Part shown: positions 37,253 to 47,939 of the stretch, in pieces | How the letters are laid out: every line of letters starts with the position of its first letter | Numbering within the stretch: the stretch's first letter is position 1 | From: Burkholderia metallica | GTDB taxonomy: Bacteria > Pseudomonadota > Gammaproteobacteria > Burkholderiales > Burkholderiaceae | Direction: 5' to 3' | Length of the DNA: 64,000 nt | Assembly (NCBI RefSeq): GCF_902832845.1 | Contig: NZ_CADFDB010000009.1 | Location: 310,001 to 374,000 of the forward strand | Notes under the pieces: model-generated | Told to the model about the DNA's origin: nothing | The model's input: only the letters and a program-made list of their open reading frames with translations | Database searches by the model: none | Position numbers and translations under genes: made by a program

Positions 37253-38077
37253 GTGTCGACCACTGTAACCCCTCCCGCGTCGCGGGACCGTGAATCGTCG
37301 CCCGACGAGATCACCGCCCTTGCCCGCGGCCTCGCCGTGCTGCGCCGCATCGCGGCTGCCGACGCGCCCGTCAGCAACCGCGAGCTGACCGAGTTGACCG
37401 GCATCCCGAAGCCGACCGTCTCGCGCATCACCGCGACGCTCGTCAGCGCCGGCTTCCTGTTCCAGCTGCCCGACAGCGAGCGCTTCGTGCTCACCGCGTC
37501 GGTGCTCGAACTGAGCCACGGCTTCCTGCGCAACTTCGACATCCGCGCGCGTTCGCGGCCGTTCATGATCGAGCTGGCCGAGCGCACATCGCTGTCCGTG
37601 CACCTCGCGGTGCGCGACCGGCTCGACATGGTCGCGATCGACGTGATCCGCCCGCGCTCGGCCGTGCTCGTCACGCGCCTCGAGATCGGGTCACGGATGG
37701 ACATCGCGCGCACCGCGGTGGGCCGTGCGTATCTCGCCGCCCTGGAAGACGACGAGCGCCGCCAACTGCTCGAATCGCTGCGCACGACGGCGGGCGACGA
37801 CTGGCCGCACGTGTCCGCGCGCCTGAACCCCGCGCTCGACGACGCGATGCGCGACGGCCACGCGATCGCGATCGGCGAATGGCGCGAGGGCCTGAATGCC
37901 GTCGCGGCCGGTTTCGTCGGCCCGTCCGGCCAGCGCTATTCGGTGAATTGCGGCGGCGCGGCGCATCAGTGCCCGCCCGAATGGCTGCACGAACACGTGG
38001 TGCCCGCGCTGCACGAATGCATCGCGAAAATCACCCGCGAGATCGGCGGCGCACCGGCCCGGCGCGTCGGCGTGTAA
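37253..38077 (+). CDS. IclR-family transcriptional regulator
   Basis: A 274-residue IclR regulator. N-terminal winged HTH: ALARGLAVLRRIAAADAPVSNRELTELTGIPKPTVSRITATL (residues 23-65). C-terminal effector domain with AERTSLSVHLAVRDRLDMVAIDVI, GSRMDIARTAVGRAYLAAL and an HECIAKITREIG end. Starts with GTG at 37253. The promoter lies in the structured AT-rich region that also holds the minus-strand RNA candidate; two GAAAC-N3-GTT(T) elements there (36986-36996, 37013-37024) could be operators. Next downstream is the RND operon on the same strand after a 253-bp gap. Effector unknown. Confidence 0.9.
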   Translation: MSTTVTPPASRDRESSPDEITALARGLAVLRRIAAADAPVSNRELTELTGIPKPTVSRITATLVSAGFLFQLPDSERFVLTASVLELSHGFLRNFDIRARSRPFMIELAERTSLSVHLAVRDRLDMVAIDVIRPRSAVLVTRLEIGSRMDIARTAVGRAYLAALEDDERRQLLESLRTTAGDDWPHVSARLNPALDDAMRDGHAIAIGEWREGLNAVAAGFVGPSGQRYSVNCGGAAHQCPPEWLHEHVVPALHECIAKITREIGGAPARRVGV

Positions 38078-38103
38078 TCGTTTCGTCATCGCGTTGTCGC
38101 GTT

Positions 38104-38150
38104 CTGTAACGACCGTAACCCGTTGAAAGATAGACCACTGGACTGTAACG
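38104..38150 (+). promoter_or_regulatory. GTAAC repeats upstream of the RND operon
   Basis: CTGTAACG occurs at 38104-38111 and 38143-38150, with CGTAACCCGTT between them. Repeated GTAAC-like elements before an MdtABC-type operon could be sites for an envelope-stress response regulator; spacing does not match the CpxR consensus, so this is tentative. Confidence 0.3.
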
Positions 38151-38330
38151 GGGACGGGACGTAGGATCATGCCCATCGTCGCGCCGCATTCCCGGCGCGC
38201 ACCGCTCTTTTCCCGCGCAGGCCGGCGGGGCCCCGGACCGAGCCGGGCGCCCCCTCCCGGCGCCGCTCTTCCACGCGCAGCCCCGCAGTCCGATTTCCGG
38301 CACGCCGCGCCGTCTTCCTGACAGAACACG

Positions 38331-39695
38331 ATGGATAACGAACAAAAGCCCACGCCCCCTTCGCAAGACCCCGCGTCCCCCGCCGCACGGCGCCCGCGCC
38401 GCACGCTGATGGCCGGTGCGCTCGCGGTCGTCGTCATCGGCGGCCTGCTGTGGTGGCACCCGTGGAACCGCACGCCGGCCGCCGGCAGCACGGCCGCGAA
38501 AAGTGCCGGCGCCAGCGGCGCAGGCGGTCACCGCGGCCGCGGCGGCCCCGCCGCGATGGCGAACGTTCCGCAGCCCGTGCAGGTCGCGACCGCGACGCAG
38601 GGCGAAATGCCGATCGTGCTGTCCGCGCTCGGCACCGTCACGCCGCTCGCGAACGTGACGGTCAAGACGCAGCTGTCGGGCTACCTGCAGTCGGTGTCGT
38701 TCCAGGAAGGCCAGATCGTCAAGAAAGGCGACGTGCTCGCGCAGATCGACCCGCGCCCGTACCAGGTCGCGCTCGAGAACGCCGAAGGCACGCATGCGCG
38801 CGATGCGGCGCTGCTCGCGACGGCGCGCCTCGACCTGAAGCGCTACCAGACGCTGCTGTCGCAGGACTCGATAGCGTCGCAGACCGTCGATACGCAGGCG
38901 TCGCTCGTCAAGCAGTACGAAGGCGCGGTGAAGACCGACCAGGCCGCGATCGATTCCGCGAAGCTGAACCTCACGTACGCCCGCATCACGGCGCCCGTGT
39001 CGGGCCGCGTCGGGCTGCGCCAGGTCGACCCCGGCAACTACGTGACGCCGGGCGACACCAACGGCATCGTCGTGATCACGCAGCTGCAGCCGATGAGCGT
39101 GATCTTCACGACGTCGGAAGACAACCTGCCGCAGATTCTCAAGCAGGTGAACGCGGGCCAGAAGCTGTCGGTCACCGCGTACAACCGCAACAACACGGTG
39201 CCGCTCGAGACGGGCTCGCTCGCGACGCTCGACAACCAGATCGACACGAGCACCGGCACGGTCAAGCTGCGCGCGAACTTCGATAACAAGACCGGCATGC
39301 TGTTCCCGAATCAGTTCGTGAACACGCGCCTGCTCGTCGACGTGCTGCGCAATGCGACGATCGTGCCGACGTCCGCGGTGCTGACGGGCTCGATCGGCCA
39401 GTTCGTCTACATCGTGAAACCCGACAACACGGTGACGGTGCGCAAGGTCACGATCGGCCCGGTCGACGGCGAGCGCACGAGCATCGTCAGCGGCGTGACG
39501 GTCGGCGAGCGCGTGGTGACCGACGGCTCCGACCGCCTGCGCGAAGGCGCGAAGATCTCGATCCCGGCCGACAAGCCGAAAGGCGCGTCGGGCGCGCGCG
39601 GCGCCGCTGCGGCGTCGGGTGCGTCGGGCGCCGGCGGCCATCGCGGCGGACACCGGCACGGCGCGTCGCAGGCAGCGGCCTCCGCCGCCCAGTAA
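38331..39695 (+). CDS. mdtA: RND efflux periplasmic adaptor (MdtA/MuxA type)
   Basis: A 454-residue HlyD-family adaptor. An uncleaved or signal-anchor helix (about 24-42) precedes VQVATATQGEMPIVLSALGTVTPLANVTVKTQLSGYL, the lipoyl half-motif, a helical hairpin (about 150-205) and LNLTYARITAPVSGRVGLRQVDPGN. Both ends carry Gly/His/Arg-rich low-complexity segments (GASGAGGHRGRGG near 57-70, and a tail with GGHRGGHRHG). It links two inner-membrane RND pumps to an outer-membrane channel. First of three genes; 15 bp to mdtB. Confidence 0.9.
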   Translation: MDNEQKPTPPSQDPASPAARRPRRTLMAGALAVVVIGGLLWWHPWNRTPAAGSTAAKSAGASGAGGHRGRGGPAAMANVPQPVQVATATQGEMPIVLSALGTVTPLANVTVKTQLSGYLQSVSFQEGQIVKKGDVLAQIDPRPYQVALENAEGTHARDAALLATARLDLKRYQTLLSQDSIASQTVDTQASLVKQYEGAVKTDQAAIDSAKLNLTYARITAPVSGRVGLRQVDPGNYVTPGDTNGIVVITQLQPMSVIFTTSEDNLPQILKQVNAGQKLSVTAYNRNNTVPLETGSLATLDNQIDTSTGTVKLRANFDNKTGMLFPNQFVNTRLLVDVLRNATIVPTSAVLTGSIGQFVYIVKPDNTVTVRKVTIGPVDGERTSIVSGVTVGERVVTDGSDRLREGAKISIPADKPKGASGARGAAAASGASGAGGHRGGHRHGASQAAASAAQ

Positions 39696-39710
39696 CGCGC
39701 GGGCCGCTCG

Positions 39711-42700
39711 ATGAATCCATCCCGTCTTTTCATTCTCCGGCCGGTCGGCACCGCCCTGCTGATGGCGGCGATCATGCTGGCCGGTCTCGTCGCACTGCGT
39801 TTCCTGCCGCTCGCCGCGCTGCCCGAAGTCGACTACCCGACGATCCAGGTCCAGACCTTCTACCCGGGCGCGAGCCCGGAAGTGATGACGTCGTCGGTCA
39901 CCGCGCCGCTCGAACGGCAGTTCGGGCAGATGCCGTCGCTGAACCAGATGTCGTCGCAAAGCTCGGCCGGCGCATCGGTGATCACACTGCAGTTCTCGCT
40001 CGACCTGCCGCTCGACATCGCCGAACAGGAAGTGCAGGCCGCGATCAACGCGGCCGGCAACCTGCTGCCGTCCGACCTCCCCGCGCCGCCGATCTACGCG
40101 AAGGTCAACCCGGCCGATGCGCCGGTGATCACGCTCGCCGTCAAGTCGAAGACGCTGCCGCTCACGCAGGTGCAGGATCTCGCCGACACGCGCCTCGCGA
40201 TGAAGATCTCGCAGATCGCGGGCGTCGGCCTCGTCAGCCTGTCGGGCGGCAACCGGCCGGCCGTGCGCATCCAGGCGAACCCGACCGCGCTCGCGCAGTA
40301 CGGGATGAACCTCGACGACCTGCGCACGACGATCTCGAACCTGAACGTGAACACGCCGAAGGGCAACTTCGACGGCCCGACGCGCGCGTACACGATCAAC
40401 GCGAACGACCAGCTGACGAGCGCCGACCAGTACAACAGCGCGGTCGTCGCGTACAAGAACGGCCGCCCGGTGATGCTGACCGACGTCGCGACGGTCGTCG
40501 CCGGCTCGGAGAACACCAAGCTCGGCGCGTGGGTGAATTCGGACCCCGCGATCATCCTGAACGTGCAGCGCCAGCCCGGCGCGAACGTGATCCAGACGGT
40601 CGACGCGATCAAGGCGCAACTGCCGAAGCTGCAGGAAACGCTGCCGGCGGCGCTCGACGTGGAGGTCGTCACCGACCGCACCACGATGATCCGCGCGGCC
40701 GTGCGCGACGTGCAGTTCGAGCTGCTGCTCGCGGTCGCGCTCGTCGTGCTCGTGATGTACCTGTTCCTCGCGAACATCTACGCGACGATCATCCCGAGCC
40801 TGTCGGTGCCGCTGTCGCTGATCGGCACGCTCGCGGTGATGTACCTGGCCGGCTTCTCGCTGAACAACCTGTCGCTGATGGCGCTCACCATCGCGACCGG
40901 CTTCGTCGTCGACGATGCGATCGTGATGATCGAGAACATCGCGCGCTACGTCGAGGAAGGTGAAACGGGGCTCGAGGCCGCGCTGAAAGGCTCGCGGCAG
41001 ATCGGCTTCACGATCATCTCGCTGACGGTGTCGCTGATCGCGGTGCTGATCCCGCTGCTGTTCATGGGCGACGTGGTCGGGCGACTGTTCCACGAATTCG
41101 CGATCACGCTCGCGGTGACGATCGTGATCTCGGCGATCGTGTCGCTCACGCTCGTGCCGATGATGTGCGCGAAGCTGCTGCACCATTCGCCGCCGCCCGA
41201 GAGCCACCGCTTCGAGGCGCGCGTGCACCGCGTGATCGACCGGGTGATCGCGCGCTACGGGGTCGCGCTCGAATGGGTGCTGAACCGCCAGCGCTCGACG
41301 CTCGTCGTCGCGCTGCTGACGCTCGCGTTCACCGCGCTGCTCTACATCTACGTGCCGAAGGGCTTCTTCCCCGCGCAGGACACCGGCGTGATCCAGGCGA
41401 TCACGCAGGCGCCGCAGTCGATCTCGTACGGTGCGATGGCCGAACGCCAGCAGGCGCTCGCGGCAGAGATCCTGAAGGACCCGAACGTCGAGAGCCTGAC
41501 CTCGTTCATCGGCGTCGACGGCAGCAACATCACGCTGAACAGCGGCCGGATGCTGATCAACCTGAAGGCGCGCGACGAGCGCTCCGAGACGGCCGCGCAG
41601 ATCATCCGCGACCTGCAGCACCGCGTGTCGAACATCACCGGCATTTCGCTGTTCATGCAGTCGGTACAGGATCTGACGATCGATTCGACCGTCAGCCCGA
41701 CGCAGTACCAGTTCATGCTGACGAGCCCGAATTCGGACGAATTCGCGACCTGGGTGCCGAAACTCGTCGCACGGCTGCAGCAGGAGCCGTCGCTCGCCGA
41801 CGTCGCGACCGACCTGCAGAGCAACGGCCAGTCCGTCTACATCGAGATCGACCGCGCGAGCGCCGCGCGCTTCGGCATCACGCCGGCGACCGTCGACAAC
41901 GCGCTGTACGACGCGTTCGGCCAGCGCATCGTGTCGACGATCTTCACGCAGTCGAACCAGTACCGCGTGATTCTCGAGTCGGAGCCGAAGGAGCAGCACT
42001 ACGCGCAATCGCTGAACGACATCTACCTGCCGTCGGCCGGCGGCGGCCAGGTGCCGCTGTCGTCGATCGCGGCGTTCCACGAACGGCCGTCGCCGCTGCT
42101 GGTCGCGCACCTGTCGCAGTTCCCGTCGACCACCGTCTCGTTCAACCTCGCGCCCGGCGCGTCGCTCGGCGAAGCGGTCAAGGCGATCGAGGCCGCGGAG
42201 AAGGACATCAACCTGCCCGCGTCGTTCCAGACCCGCTTCCAGGGCGCGGCGCTCGCGTTCCAGGCGTCGCTGTCGAACCAGCTGTTCCTGATCCTCGCGG
42301 CGATCGTCACGATGTACATCGTGCTCGGCGTGCTGTACGAGAGCTACATCCATCCGATCACGATCCTGTCGACGCTGCCGTCGGCCGGCATCGGCGCGCT
42401 GCTCGCGCTGATCATCACCGGGCACGACCTCGACATCATCGGGATCATCGGCATCGTGCTGCTGATCGGCATCGTGAAGAAGAACGCGATCATGATGATC
42501 GACTTCGCGCTCGAGGCCGAGCGCGTCGAAGGCAAGCCGCCGCGCGAGGCGATCTACCAGGCGTGCCTGCTGCGCTTCCGGCCGATCCTGATGACGACGC
42601 TCGCCGCGCTGCTCGGCGCGGTGCCGCTGATCGTCGGCTCCGGCGCGGGCTCCGAGCTGCGCCAGCCGCTCGGGATCGCGATCGCCGGCGGCCTGATCGT

Positions 42701-42824
42701 GTCGCAGGTGCTGACGCTGTTCACGACGCCCGTGATCTACCTCGGCTTCGACTCGCTCGCGCGCCGCGTGCGCGGCTGGTTCGAACGCCACGGCCCCGGT
42801 GCCGACACGCGTACGGATGCCTGA
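39711..42824 (+). CDS. mdtB: RND multidrug efflux permease MdtB/MuxB
   Basis: A 1037-residue RND transporter, 12 helices, inner membrane, proton-driven. Starts [25 protein letters not shown]; periplasmic domain begins [21 protein letters not shown]. Helix 4 has the proton-relay pair in [19 protein letters not shown], and the C-terminal half has [24 protein letters not shown]. Full family length. In MdtABC/MuxABC systems it forms a heteromultimer with the MdtC-type partner encoded 3 nt downstream. Confidence 0.93.
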   Translation: MNPSRLFILRPVGTALLMAAIMLAGLVALRFLPLAALPEVDYPTIQVQTFYPGASPEVMTSSVTAPLERQFGQMPSLNQMSSQSSAGASVITLQFSLDLPLDIAEQEVQAAINAAGNLLPSDLPAPPIYAKVNPADAPVITLAVKSKTLPLTQVQDLADTRLAMKISQIAGVGLVSLSGGNRPAVRIQANPTALAQYGMNLDDLRTTISNLNVNTPKGNFDGPTRAYTINANDQLTSADQYNSAVVAYKNGRPVMLTDVATVVAGSENTKLGAWVNSDPAIILNVQRQPGANVIQTVDAIKAQLPKLQETLPAALDVEVVTDRTTMIRAAVRDVQFELLLAVALVVLVMYLFLANIYATIIPSLSVPLSLIGTLAVMYLAGFSLNNLSLMALTIATGFVVDDAIVMIENIARYVEEGETGLEAALKGSRQIGFTIISLTVSLIAVLIPLLFMGDVVGRLFHEFAITLAVTIVISAIVSLTLVPMMCAKLLHHSPPPESHRFEARVHRVIDRVIARYGVALEWVLNRQRSTLVVALLTLAFTALLYIYVPKGFFPAQDTGVIQAITQAPQSISYGAMAERQQALAAEILKDPNVESLTSFIGVDGSNITLNSGRMLINLKARDERSETAAQIIRDLQHRVSNITGISLFMQSVQDLTIDSTVSPTQYQFMLTSPNSDEFATWVPKLVARLQQEPSLADVATDLQSNGQSVYIEIDRASAARFGITPATVDNALYDAFGQRIVSTIFTQSNQYRVILESEPKEQHYAQSLNDIYLPSAGGGQVPLSSIAAFHERPSPLLVAHLSQFPSTTVSFNLAPGASLGEAVKAIEAAEKDINLPASFQTRFQGAALAFQASLSNQLFLILAAIVTMYIVLGVLYESYIHPITILSTLPSAGIGALLALIITGHDLDIIGIIGIVLLIGIVKKNAIMMIDFALEAERVEGKPPREAIYQACLLRFRPILMTTLAALLGAVPLIVGSGAGSELRQPLGIAIAGGLIVSQVLTLFTTPVIYLGFDSLARRVRGWFERHGPGADTRTDA

Positions 42825-42827
42825 GCG

Positions 42828-45800
42828 ATGAACCTGTCGCGCCCCTTCATCACCCGCCCCGTCGCGACGACGCTGCTCGCGATCGGCGTCGCGCTCGCGG
42901 GCCTGTTCGCGTTCGTCAAGCTGCCGGTCTCGCCGCTGCCGCAGGTCGACTTCCCGACCATCTCGGTGCAGGCGTCGCTGCCCGGCGCGAGCCCGGAAAC
43001 CGTCGCGACCAGCGTGACGAGCCCGCTCGAGCGGCACCTCGGCTCGATCGCGGACGTCTCGGAAATGACGTCGACGAGCACGGTCGGCAATGCGCGGATC
43101 ATCCTGCAGTTCGGCCTGAACCGCGACATCGACGGCGCCGCGCGCGACGTGCAGGCCGCGATCAACGCGGCACGCGCCGACCTGCCCGCCGCGCTGAAGA
43201 GCAACCCGACCTACCGCAAGGTCAACCCGGCCGATTCGCCGATCATGATCGTGTCGCTGACGTCGGAGACCTCGTCGCCCGCGAAGCTGTACGACTCGGC
43301 GTCGACGGTGCTGCAGCAGTCGCTGTCGCAGATCGACGGGATCGGCCAGGTCACGGTGAGCGGCTCCGCGAACCCGGCCGTGCGCGTCGAGCTCGAACCG
43401 CAGGCGCTGTTCCACTACGGGATCGGCCTCGAGGACGTGCGCGCGGCGCTCGCGTCCGCGAACGCCAACGCGCCGAAGGGCGCGATCGAGTTCGGCCCGC
43501 AGCATTACCAGCTCTATACGAACGACCAGGCGTCGCAGGCGTCGCAGTACCGCGACCTCGTCGTCGCGTATCGCAACGGCTCGGCCGTGCGGCTGTCCGA
43601 CCTGTCCGACGTCGTCGATTCGGTCGAGGATCTTCGCAACCTCGGCCTGTCGAACGGCAAGCGCGCGGTGCTCGTGATCCTCTACCGCTCGCCCGGCGCG
43701 AACATCATCGACACGATCGACCGCGTGCGCGCGGCGCTGCCGCAGCTCACCGCGTCGCTGCCGGCCGACATCACGGTCACGCCGGTGCTCGACCGTTCGA
43801 CCACCATCCGCGCGTCGTTGAAGGACACCGAGCACACGCTGCTGATCGCGGTCAGCCTCGTCGTGATGGTCGTGTTCCTGTTCCTGCGCAACTGGCGCGC
43901 GACGCTGATCCCGAGCGTCGCGGTGCCGATCTCGATCATCGGCACGTTCGGCGCGATGTACCTGCTCGGCTTCTCGATCGACAACCTGTCGCTGATGGCG
44001 CTGATCGTCGCGACCGGCTTCGTCGTCGACGATGCGATCGTCGTGCTCGAGAACATCTCGCGGCACATCGAGAACGGCAAGTCGCGGATGCAGGCCGCGT
44101 TCGACGGTGCACGCGAGGTCGGCTTCACGGTGCTGTCGATGAGCATCTCGCTCGTCGCGGTGTTCCTGCCGATCCTGCTGATGGGCGGCATCGTCGGGCG
44201 GCTGTTCCGCGAGTTCGCGCTGACGCTGTCGCTCGCGATCGCCGTCTCGCTCGCGGTGTCGCTCACGGTCACGCCGATGATGTGCGCGCGCCTGCTGCCC
44301 GAATCGCACGACCCGCAGAGCGAAGGCCGCTTCGCGCGATTCCTGGAACGCTGTTTCAGCCGCATGCAGCGCGGCTACGAGCGCTCGCTGTCGTGGGCGC
44401 TGCGCCGGCCGCTGCTGATCCTGCTGACCTTGTTCGCGACGATCGGGCTGAACGTGTACCTGTATGTCGTCGTGCCGAAGGGCTTCTTCCCGCAGCAGGA
44501 CACCGGGCTGATGATCGGCGGCATCCGGGCCGACCAGTCCACGTCGTTCCAGGCGATGAAGCTGAAGTTCTCCGAGATGATGCGCATCGTGCAGAGCAAT
44601 CCGAACGTGAAAAGCGTCGCGGGCTTCACCGGCGGCACGCAGACCAACTCGGGTTTCATGTTCGTCACGCTGAAGGATCGCACCGAGCGCAAGCTGACGG
44701 CCGACCAGGTGATCCAGCAACTGCGCGCGCCGCTGTCGGACGTCGCGGGCGCGAGCACGTTCCTGCAGGCCGCGCAGGACATTCGCGTGGGCGGCCGGCA
44801 GAGCAACGCGCAGTACCAGTTCACGCTGCTCGGCGATTCGAGCGCCGACCTGTACAAGTGGGGGCCGATCCTGACCGAAGCGCTGCAGAAGCGCCCCGAG
44901 CTGACCGACGTGAACTCCGACCAGCAGCAAGGCGGGATGGAGGCGATGGTGACGATCGACCGCGCGACCGCCGCGCGGTTCGGCATCAAGCCCGCGCAGA
45001 TCGACAACACGCTGTACGACGCATTCGGCCAGCGCCAGGTCTCGACGATCTACAACCCGCTGAACCAATACCACGTCGTGATGGAAGTCGCGCCGAAGTA
45101 CTGGCAGAGCCCCGAGATGCTCAACCAGGTGTGGATCAGCACGTCGGGCGGCAGCGCGAACGGCTCGCAGACCACCAACGCAGCCGCGGGCACCTACGTC
45201 GCGACGTCCGCCGGCACGTCGAGCGCCGGCACCGCCACGCAGAGCGCCGCGGCGATCGCGTCGGACTCCGCGCGCAACCAGGCGCTCAACTCGATCGCGG
45301 CGAGCGGCAAGTCGAGCGCGTCGTCGGGTGCGTCGGTGTCGACGTCGAAGTCGACGATGATCCCGCTGTCGGCGATCGCGACGTTCGGGCCGAGCACGAC
45401 GCCGCTGTCGGTCAACCACCAGGGGCTGTTCGTCGCGACGACGATCTCGTTCAACCTGCCGCCGGGCGTGTCGCTGTCGCAGGCGACGCAGGTGATCTAC
45501 CAGACGATGGCGCAGGTCGGCGTCCCGCCGACGATCGTCGGCAGCTTCCAGGGCACCGCGCAGGCATTCCAGCAGTCGATGAACGACCAGCCGATCCTGA
45601 TCCTCGCCGCGCTGCTGGCCGTCTACATCGTGCTCGGGATCCTGTACGAGAGCTACATCCACCCGATCACGATCCTGTCGACGCTGCCGTCGGCCGGCGT
45701 CGGCGCGCTGCTCGCGCTGCTGCTGTTCAAGACCGAATTCAGCATCATCGCGCTGATCGGCGTGATCCTGCTGATCGGGATCGTGAAGAAGAACGCGATC

Positions 45801-46136
45801 ATGATGGTCGACTTCGCGATCGACCAGACGCGCAACAACGGCAAATCGTCGTTCGACGCGATCCACGAGGCGTGCCTGCTGCGCTTTCGCCCGATCATGA
45901 TGACGACGATGGCGGCGCTCCTCGGCGCGCTGCCGCTCGCGTTCGGCAACGGCGACGGCGCCGAGCTGCGCGCGCCGCTCGGGATCGCGATCGCCGGCGG
46001 CCTGATCGTGTCGCAGGTGCTGACGCTCTATACGACGCCGGTCGTCTATCTGTACATGGACCGGTTCCGCGTGTGGGGCGAGAAACGGCGCAACCGCCGG
46101 GGCAATCGCGGCGGGCCGGCAGTCGCCGGCGAGTAA
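42828..46136 (+). CDS. mdtC: RND multidrug efflux permease MdtC/MuxC, with a 70-residue insertion
   Basis: A 1102-residue RND permease with the same motifs as its partner ([62 protein letters not shown]). MdtC is usually near 1025 residues; here a Ser/Ala/Thr/Gly-rich insertion of about 70 residues (about 772-842) interrupts the second periplasmic domain between QVWISTSGG and [12 protein letters not shown] terminator follows the stop at 46158. No outer-membrane channel gene (OpmB type) is adjacent; the next gene is a convergent IclR regulator. Confidence 0.93.
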   Translation: MNLSRPFITRPVATTLLAIGVALAGLFAFVKLPVSPLPQVDFPTISVQASLPGASPETVATSVTSPLERHLGSIADVSEMTSTSTVGNARIILQFGLNRDIDGAARDVQAAINAARADLPAALKSNPTYRKVNPADSPIMIVSLTSETSSPAKLYDSASTVLQQSLSQIDGIGQVTVSGSANPAVRVELEPQALFHYGIGLEDVRAALASANANAPKGAIEFGPQHYQLYTNDQASQASQYRDLVVAYRNGSAVRLSDLSDVVDSVEDLRNLGLSNGKRAVLVILYRSPGANIIDTIDRVRAALPQLTASLPADITVTPVLDRSTTIRASLKDTEHTLLIAVSLVVMVVFLFLRNWRATLIPSVAVPISIIGTFGAMYLLGFSIDNLSLMALIVATGFVVDDAIVVLENISRHIENGKSRMQAAFDGAREVGFTVLSMSISLVAVFLPILLMGGIVGRLFREFALTLSLAIAVSLAVSLTVTPMMCARLLPESHDPQSEGRFARFLERCFSRMQRGYERSLSWALRRPLLILLTLFATIGLNVYLYVVVPKGFFPQQDTGLMIGGIRADQSTSFQAMKLKFSEMMRIVQSNPNVKSVAGFTGGTQTNSGFMFVTLKDRTERKLTADQVIQQLRAPLSDVAGASTFLQAAQDIRVGGRQSNAQYQFTLLGDSSADLYKWGPILTEALQKRPELTDVNSDQQQGGMEAMVTIDRATAARFGIKPAQIDNTLYDAFGQRQVSTIYNPLNQYHVVMEVAPKYWQSPEMLNQVWISTSGGSANGSQTTNAAAGTYVATSAGTSSAGTATQSAAAIASDSARNQALNSIAASGKSSASSGASVSTSKSTMIPLSAIATFGPSTTPLSVNHQGLFVATTISFNLPPGVSLSQATQVIYQTMAQVGVPPTIVGSFQGTAQAFQQSMNDQPILILAALLAVYIVLGILYESYIHPITILSTLPSAGVGALLALLLFKTEFSIIALIGVILLIGIVKKNAIMMVDFAIDQTRNNGKSSFDAIHEACLLRFRPIMMTTMAALLGALPLAFGNGDGAELRAPLGIAIAGGLIVSQVLTLYTTPVVYLYMDRFRVWGEKRRNRRGNRGGPAVAGE

Positions 46137-46157
46137 CCACCGGTCGTACACGGATCG

Positions 46158-46187
46158 ACGGGGCGTATCGCCCCGTTCTCGTTTTTT
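46158..46187 (+). terminator. Terminator of the RND operon
   Basis: ACGGGGCG (46158-46165) with CGCCCCGT (46169-46176), 3-nt loop, then TCTCGTTTTTT. 21 bp after the mdtC stop. Confidence 0.85.
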
Positions 46188-46254
46188 CGTTCCGTGTGCC
46201 GCCCGGCGCCGGCGGACGATCGCGGCGCCCGCGGTCGCGGATCGGCCGCGCGAT

Positions 46255-46968
46255 TCAGCGACGATCGGCCGTGTCGACCATATCGACCATATCGACCATA
46301 TCGGCCAAATCAGCCAGCACGTCCGACAGGTGCTGCGCCGCGTCGCCGAGCATCGGGCGCACGTCCCGCCGCCGCGCGTCGTCCCACGCATCGAGCGTGA
46401 CGCCGATCGCCAGCGCGCCGCGCGCACCCACCGGCATCGCGACGATACCGGGCGCGCCGTGAGATCCGCCGGGCCGGCCGAACGACCGAACGTCGCCTAC
46501 GCCGGCATCCGCCCTATCCGCACCCTCTTCCGCCCACCCGACGAAGCGCGCACCCACGCGTGTCAGCACACAGGCGGCTCCGTCAGGCACCGCCTGCGCG
46601 AGTACGACGACTTCCGCGCGGTCCCGCCCGAGCAACTGCGCGGCCAGTCCGCTGCGCGCGCACAGCGCCTGCAGCACCTGCTGCGCGTGCGCCACCTCCG
46701 GCCGGGCGCCCAGGTACGCGGCGGCGACCTGCTCCGCCGCCGGCCCGGGCCGGTAGCGACCGTGCGGGTCGACGCTCAGGAACTGCTGCCCCACCAGCGT
46801 CCTCAGCAGCCGCGCGATCGAGTTGCGCGGCACGCCGAGCCGGGCCGCGAGCGCCGCGGCGCTCGCGGGCGGCCGCGCGAGCGCGACCGTTTCGAGAATC
46901 GCGAGCCCGCGGGCAAGCGCCGGCACCCGATAGAGTGAGACGCGGTCATCCATGTCGTGCGAGGTCAT
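46255..46968 (-). CDS. IclR-type regulator, last gene of the ior operon
   Basis: A 237-residue IclR-like protein. Winged HTH at the N-terminus: VPALARGLAILETVALARPPASAAALAARLGVPRNSIARLLRTL, then a short, diverged effector domain (VVVLAQAVPDGAACVLTRVGARF ... GAPGIVAMPVGARGALAIGV). The C-terminus VLADLADMVDMVDMVDTADRR is encoded partly by a 9-bp tandem repeat. The ATG at 46968 overlaps the AraC-type gene by 23 nt; an alternative ATG at 46953 overlaps by 8. It is shorter than typical IclR proteins (about 250-270). Confidence 0.8.
   Translation of the reverse strand: MTSHDMDDRVSLYRVPALARGLAILETVALARPPASAAALAARLGVPRNSIARLLRTLVGQQFLSVDPHGRYRPGPAAEQVAAAYLGARPEVAHAQQVLQALCARSGLAAQLLGRDRAEVVVLAQAVPDGAACVLTRVGARFVGWAEEGADRADAGVGDVRSFGRPGGSHGAPGIVAMPVGARGALAIGVTLDAWDDARRRDVRPMLGDAAQHLSDVLADLADMVDMVDMVDTADRR
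46274..46300. repeat. In-frame 9-bp tandem repeat (TCGACCATA)3
   Basis: Three perfect copies of TCGACCATA inside the 3' end of the IclR-type gene, with diverged copies continuing (TCGGCCAAA, TCAGCCAGC). On the minus strand it encodes repeated Met-Val-Asp. Confidence 0.85.
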
Positions 46969-47908
46969 ACAGATCCCGTGCGTTGCGTGCATAGCGGCGC
47001 GGCGCCATTCCCGACCAGCGGTGGAACGCGCGCGCGAACGCCTTCTCCGACGTGTAGCCGACCCGCTCGGCGATCTCGATCAGCCGCAACCTGCCGTGCA
47101 CGAGCTCGCCGCTCGCCAGATACATCCGGTACGCGGTCAGGTGACCGATCGGCGTCTCGCCGACCAGTTCGGCGAAACGCGCGCAAAAGCGCGAGCGCGA
47201 CATGCCGGCGTCGGCCGCGAGACTCGCGAGTTGCCAGTTGCGGCGCGGGTCGCGATGCATCAGCGCCATCGCGCGGCCGATCTGCGGATCGGTCAGGCCG
47301 CGCAGCCAGCCCGTGTGATTCGCCGACGACTGCAGGTGCGCGCGCAACAGCTGCACGAACAGCACATCGGCCAGACGCGCGGCGGCGACGGCCCAGCCGG
47401 GCTGGCACGCCATCGATTCCTCGATGAAGCTCTGCAGCGTGCTCGCGAGCCACGGCGCGACGGCCGCGTCGTTCGCGCGGACGTGGATCAGCGGCGGCAG
47501 CACGGAGAACAGCGGGCTGCGCACGATGTCGCGATAAATGACGATCCCGGTATAGAGGTCGCTGGTCGCGCCGCCGCCGCCCGCGACGAATTCGAGCGGC
47601 GTGTCGAAGCGCGGCCGGATGCCCTTGTCCGCCATCAGCCGGTCGAACGGCACGGGCGGCTCGTCGAGCGACGACGCCATCACGTGCTCGTCGCCGTGCG
47701 GCAGCAGCACGAAGTCGCCCGGCTCGACGGACACCGGCGCGGCGCCCGCGACCGCCAGGAAGAACGGGCTGCCGGTGCAGATGCGAAACGGCGCGCCCGC
47801 AACGGCCGGCTTGCGGATCGCCCACGGCGCGCTCAGCGTGAAGCGCCCGGTGACGACCGCATCCGCCCGCAGGTCGGTCAGCACGTCGCTGAGAAGATCG
47901 GTCGTCAT
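46946..47908 (-). CDS. AraC-family regulator with cupin N-terminal domain
   Basis: A 320-residue AraC/XylS regulator. The N-terminal half is a cupin_6 sensor (PFRICTGSPFFLAVAGAAPVSVEPGDFVLLPHGDEHVM), the C-terminal 100 residues hold two HTHs (NWQLASLAADAGMSRSRFCARFAELVGETPIGHLTAYRM and LIEIAERVGYTSEKAFARAFHRWSGMAPRRY). It lies 31 bp after the porin gene in the same direction and overlaps the IclR gene, so it appears to be co-transcribed with the oxidoreductase. Probably senses the substrate; the ligand is unknown. Confidence 0.92.
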   Translation of the reverse strand: MTTDLLSDVLTDLRADAVVTGRFTLSAPWAIRKPAVAGAPFRICTGSPFFLAVAGAAPVSVEPGDFVLLPHGDEHVMASSLDEPPVPFDRLMADKGIRPRFDTPLEFVAGGGGATSDLYTGIVIYRDIVRSPLFSVLPPLIHVRANDAAVAPWLASTLQSFIEESMACQPGWAVAAARLADVLFVQLLRAHLQSSANHTGWLRGLTDPQIGRAMALMHRDPRRNWQLASLAADAGMSRSRFCARFAELVGETPIGHLTAYRMYLASGELVHGRLRLIEIAERVGYTSEKAFARAFHRWSGMAPRRYARNARDLYDLARHG

Positions 47909-47939
47909 CGTCGAAGCCCCCGTGGTGCGCGCCGCCGGC

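Noticed and set aside
38031-46427. A single 2,798-codon open frame on the minus strand
   Set aside because: It runs antisense through the whole RND operon. Its translation is Arg/Asp/His-rich low complexity, as expected for an antisense frame in GC-rich genes whose codons lack the stop complements. The plus strand has three clear RND proteins.
41165-46462. A 1,765-codon plus-strand frame across mdtB and mdtC
   Set aside because: It is the +1 shadow of the two pump genes; Arg/Ala/Asp-rich, no domain, and the real proteins are in another frame.
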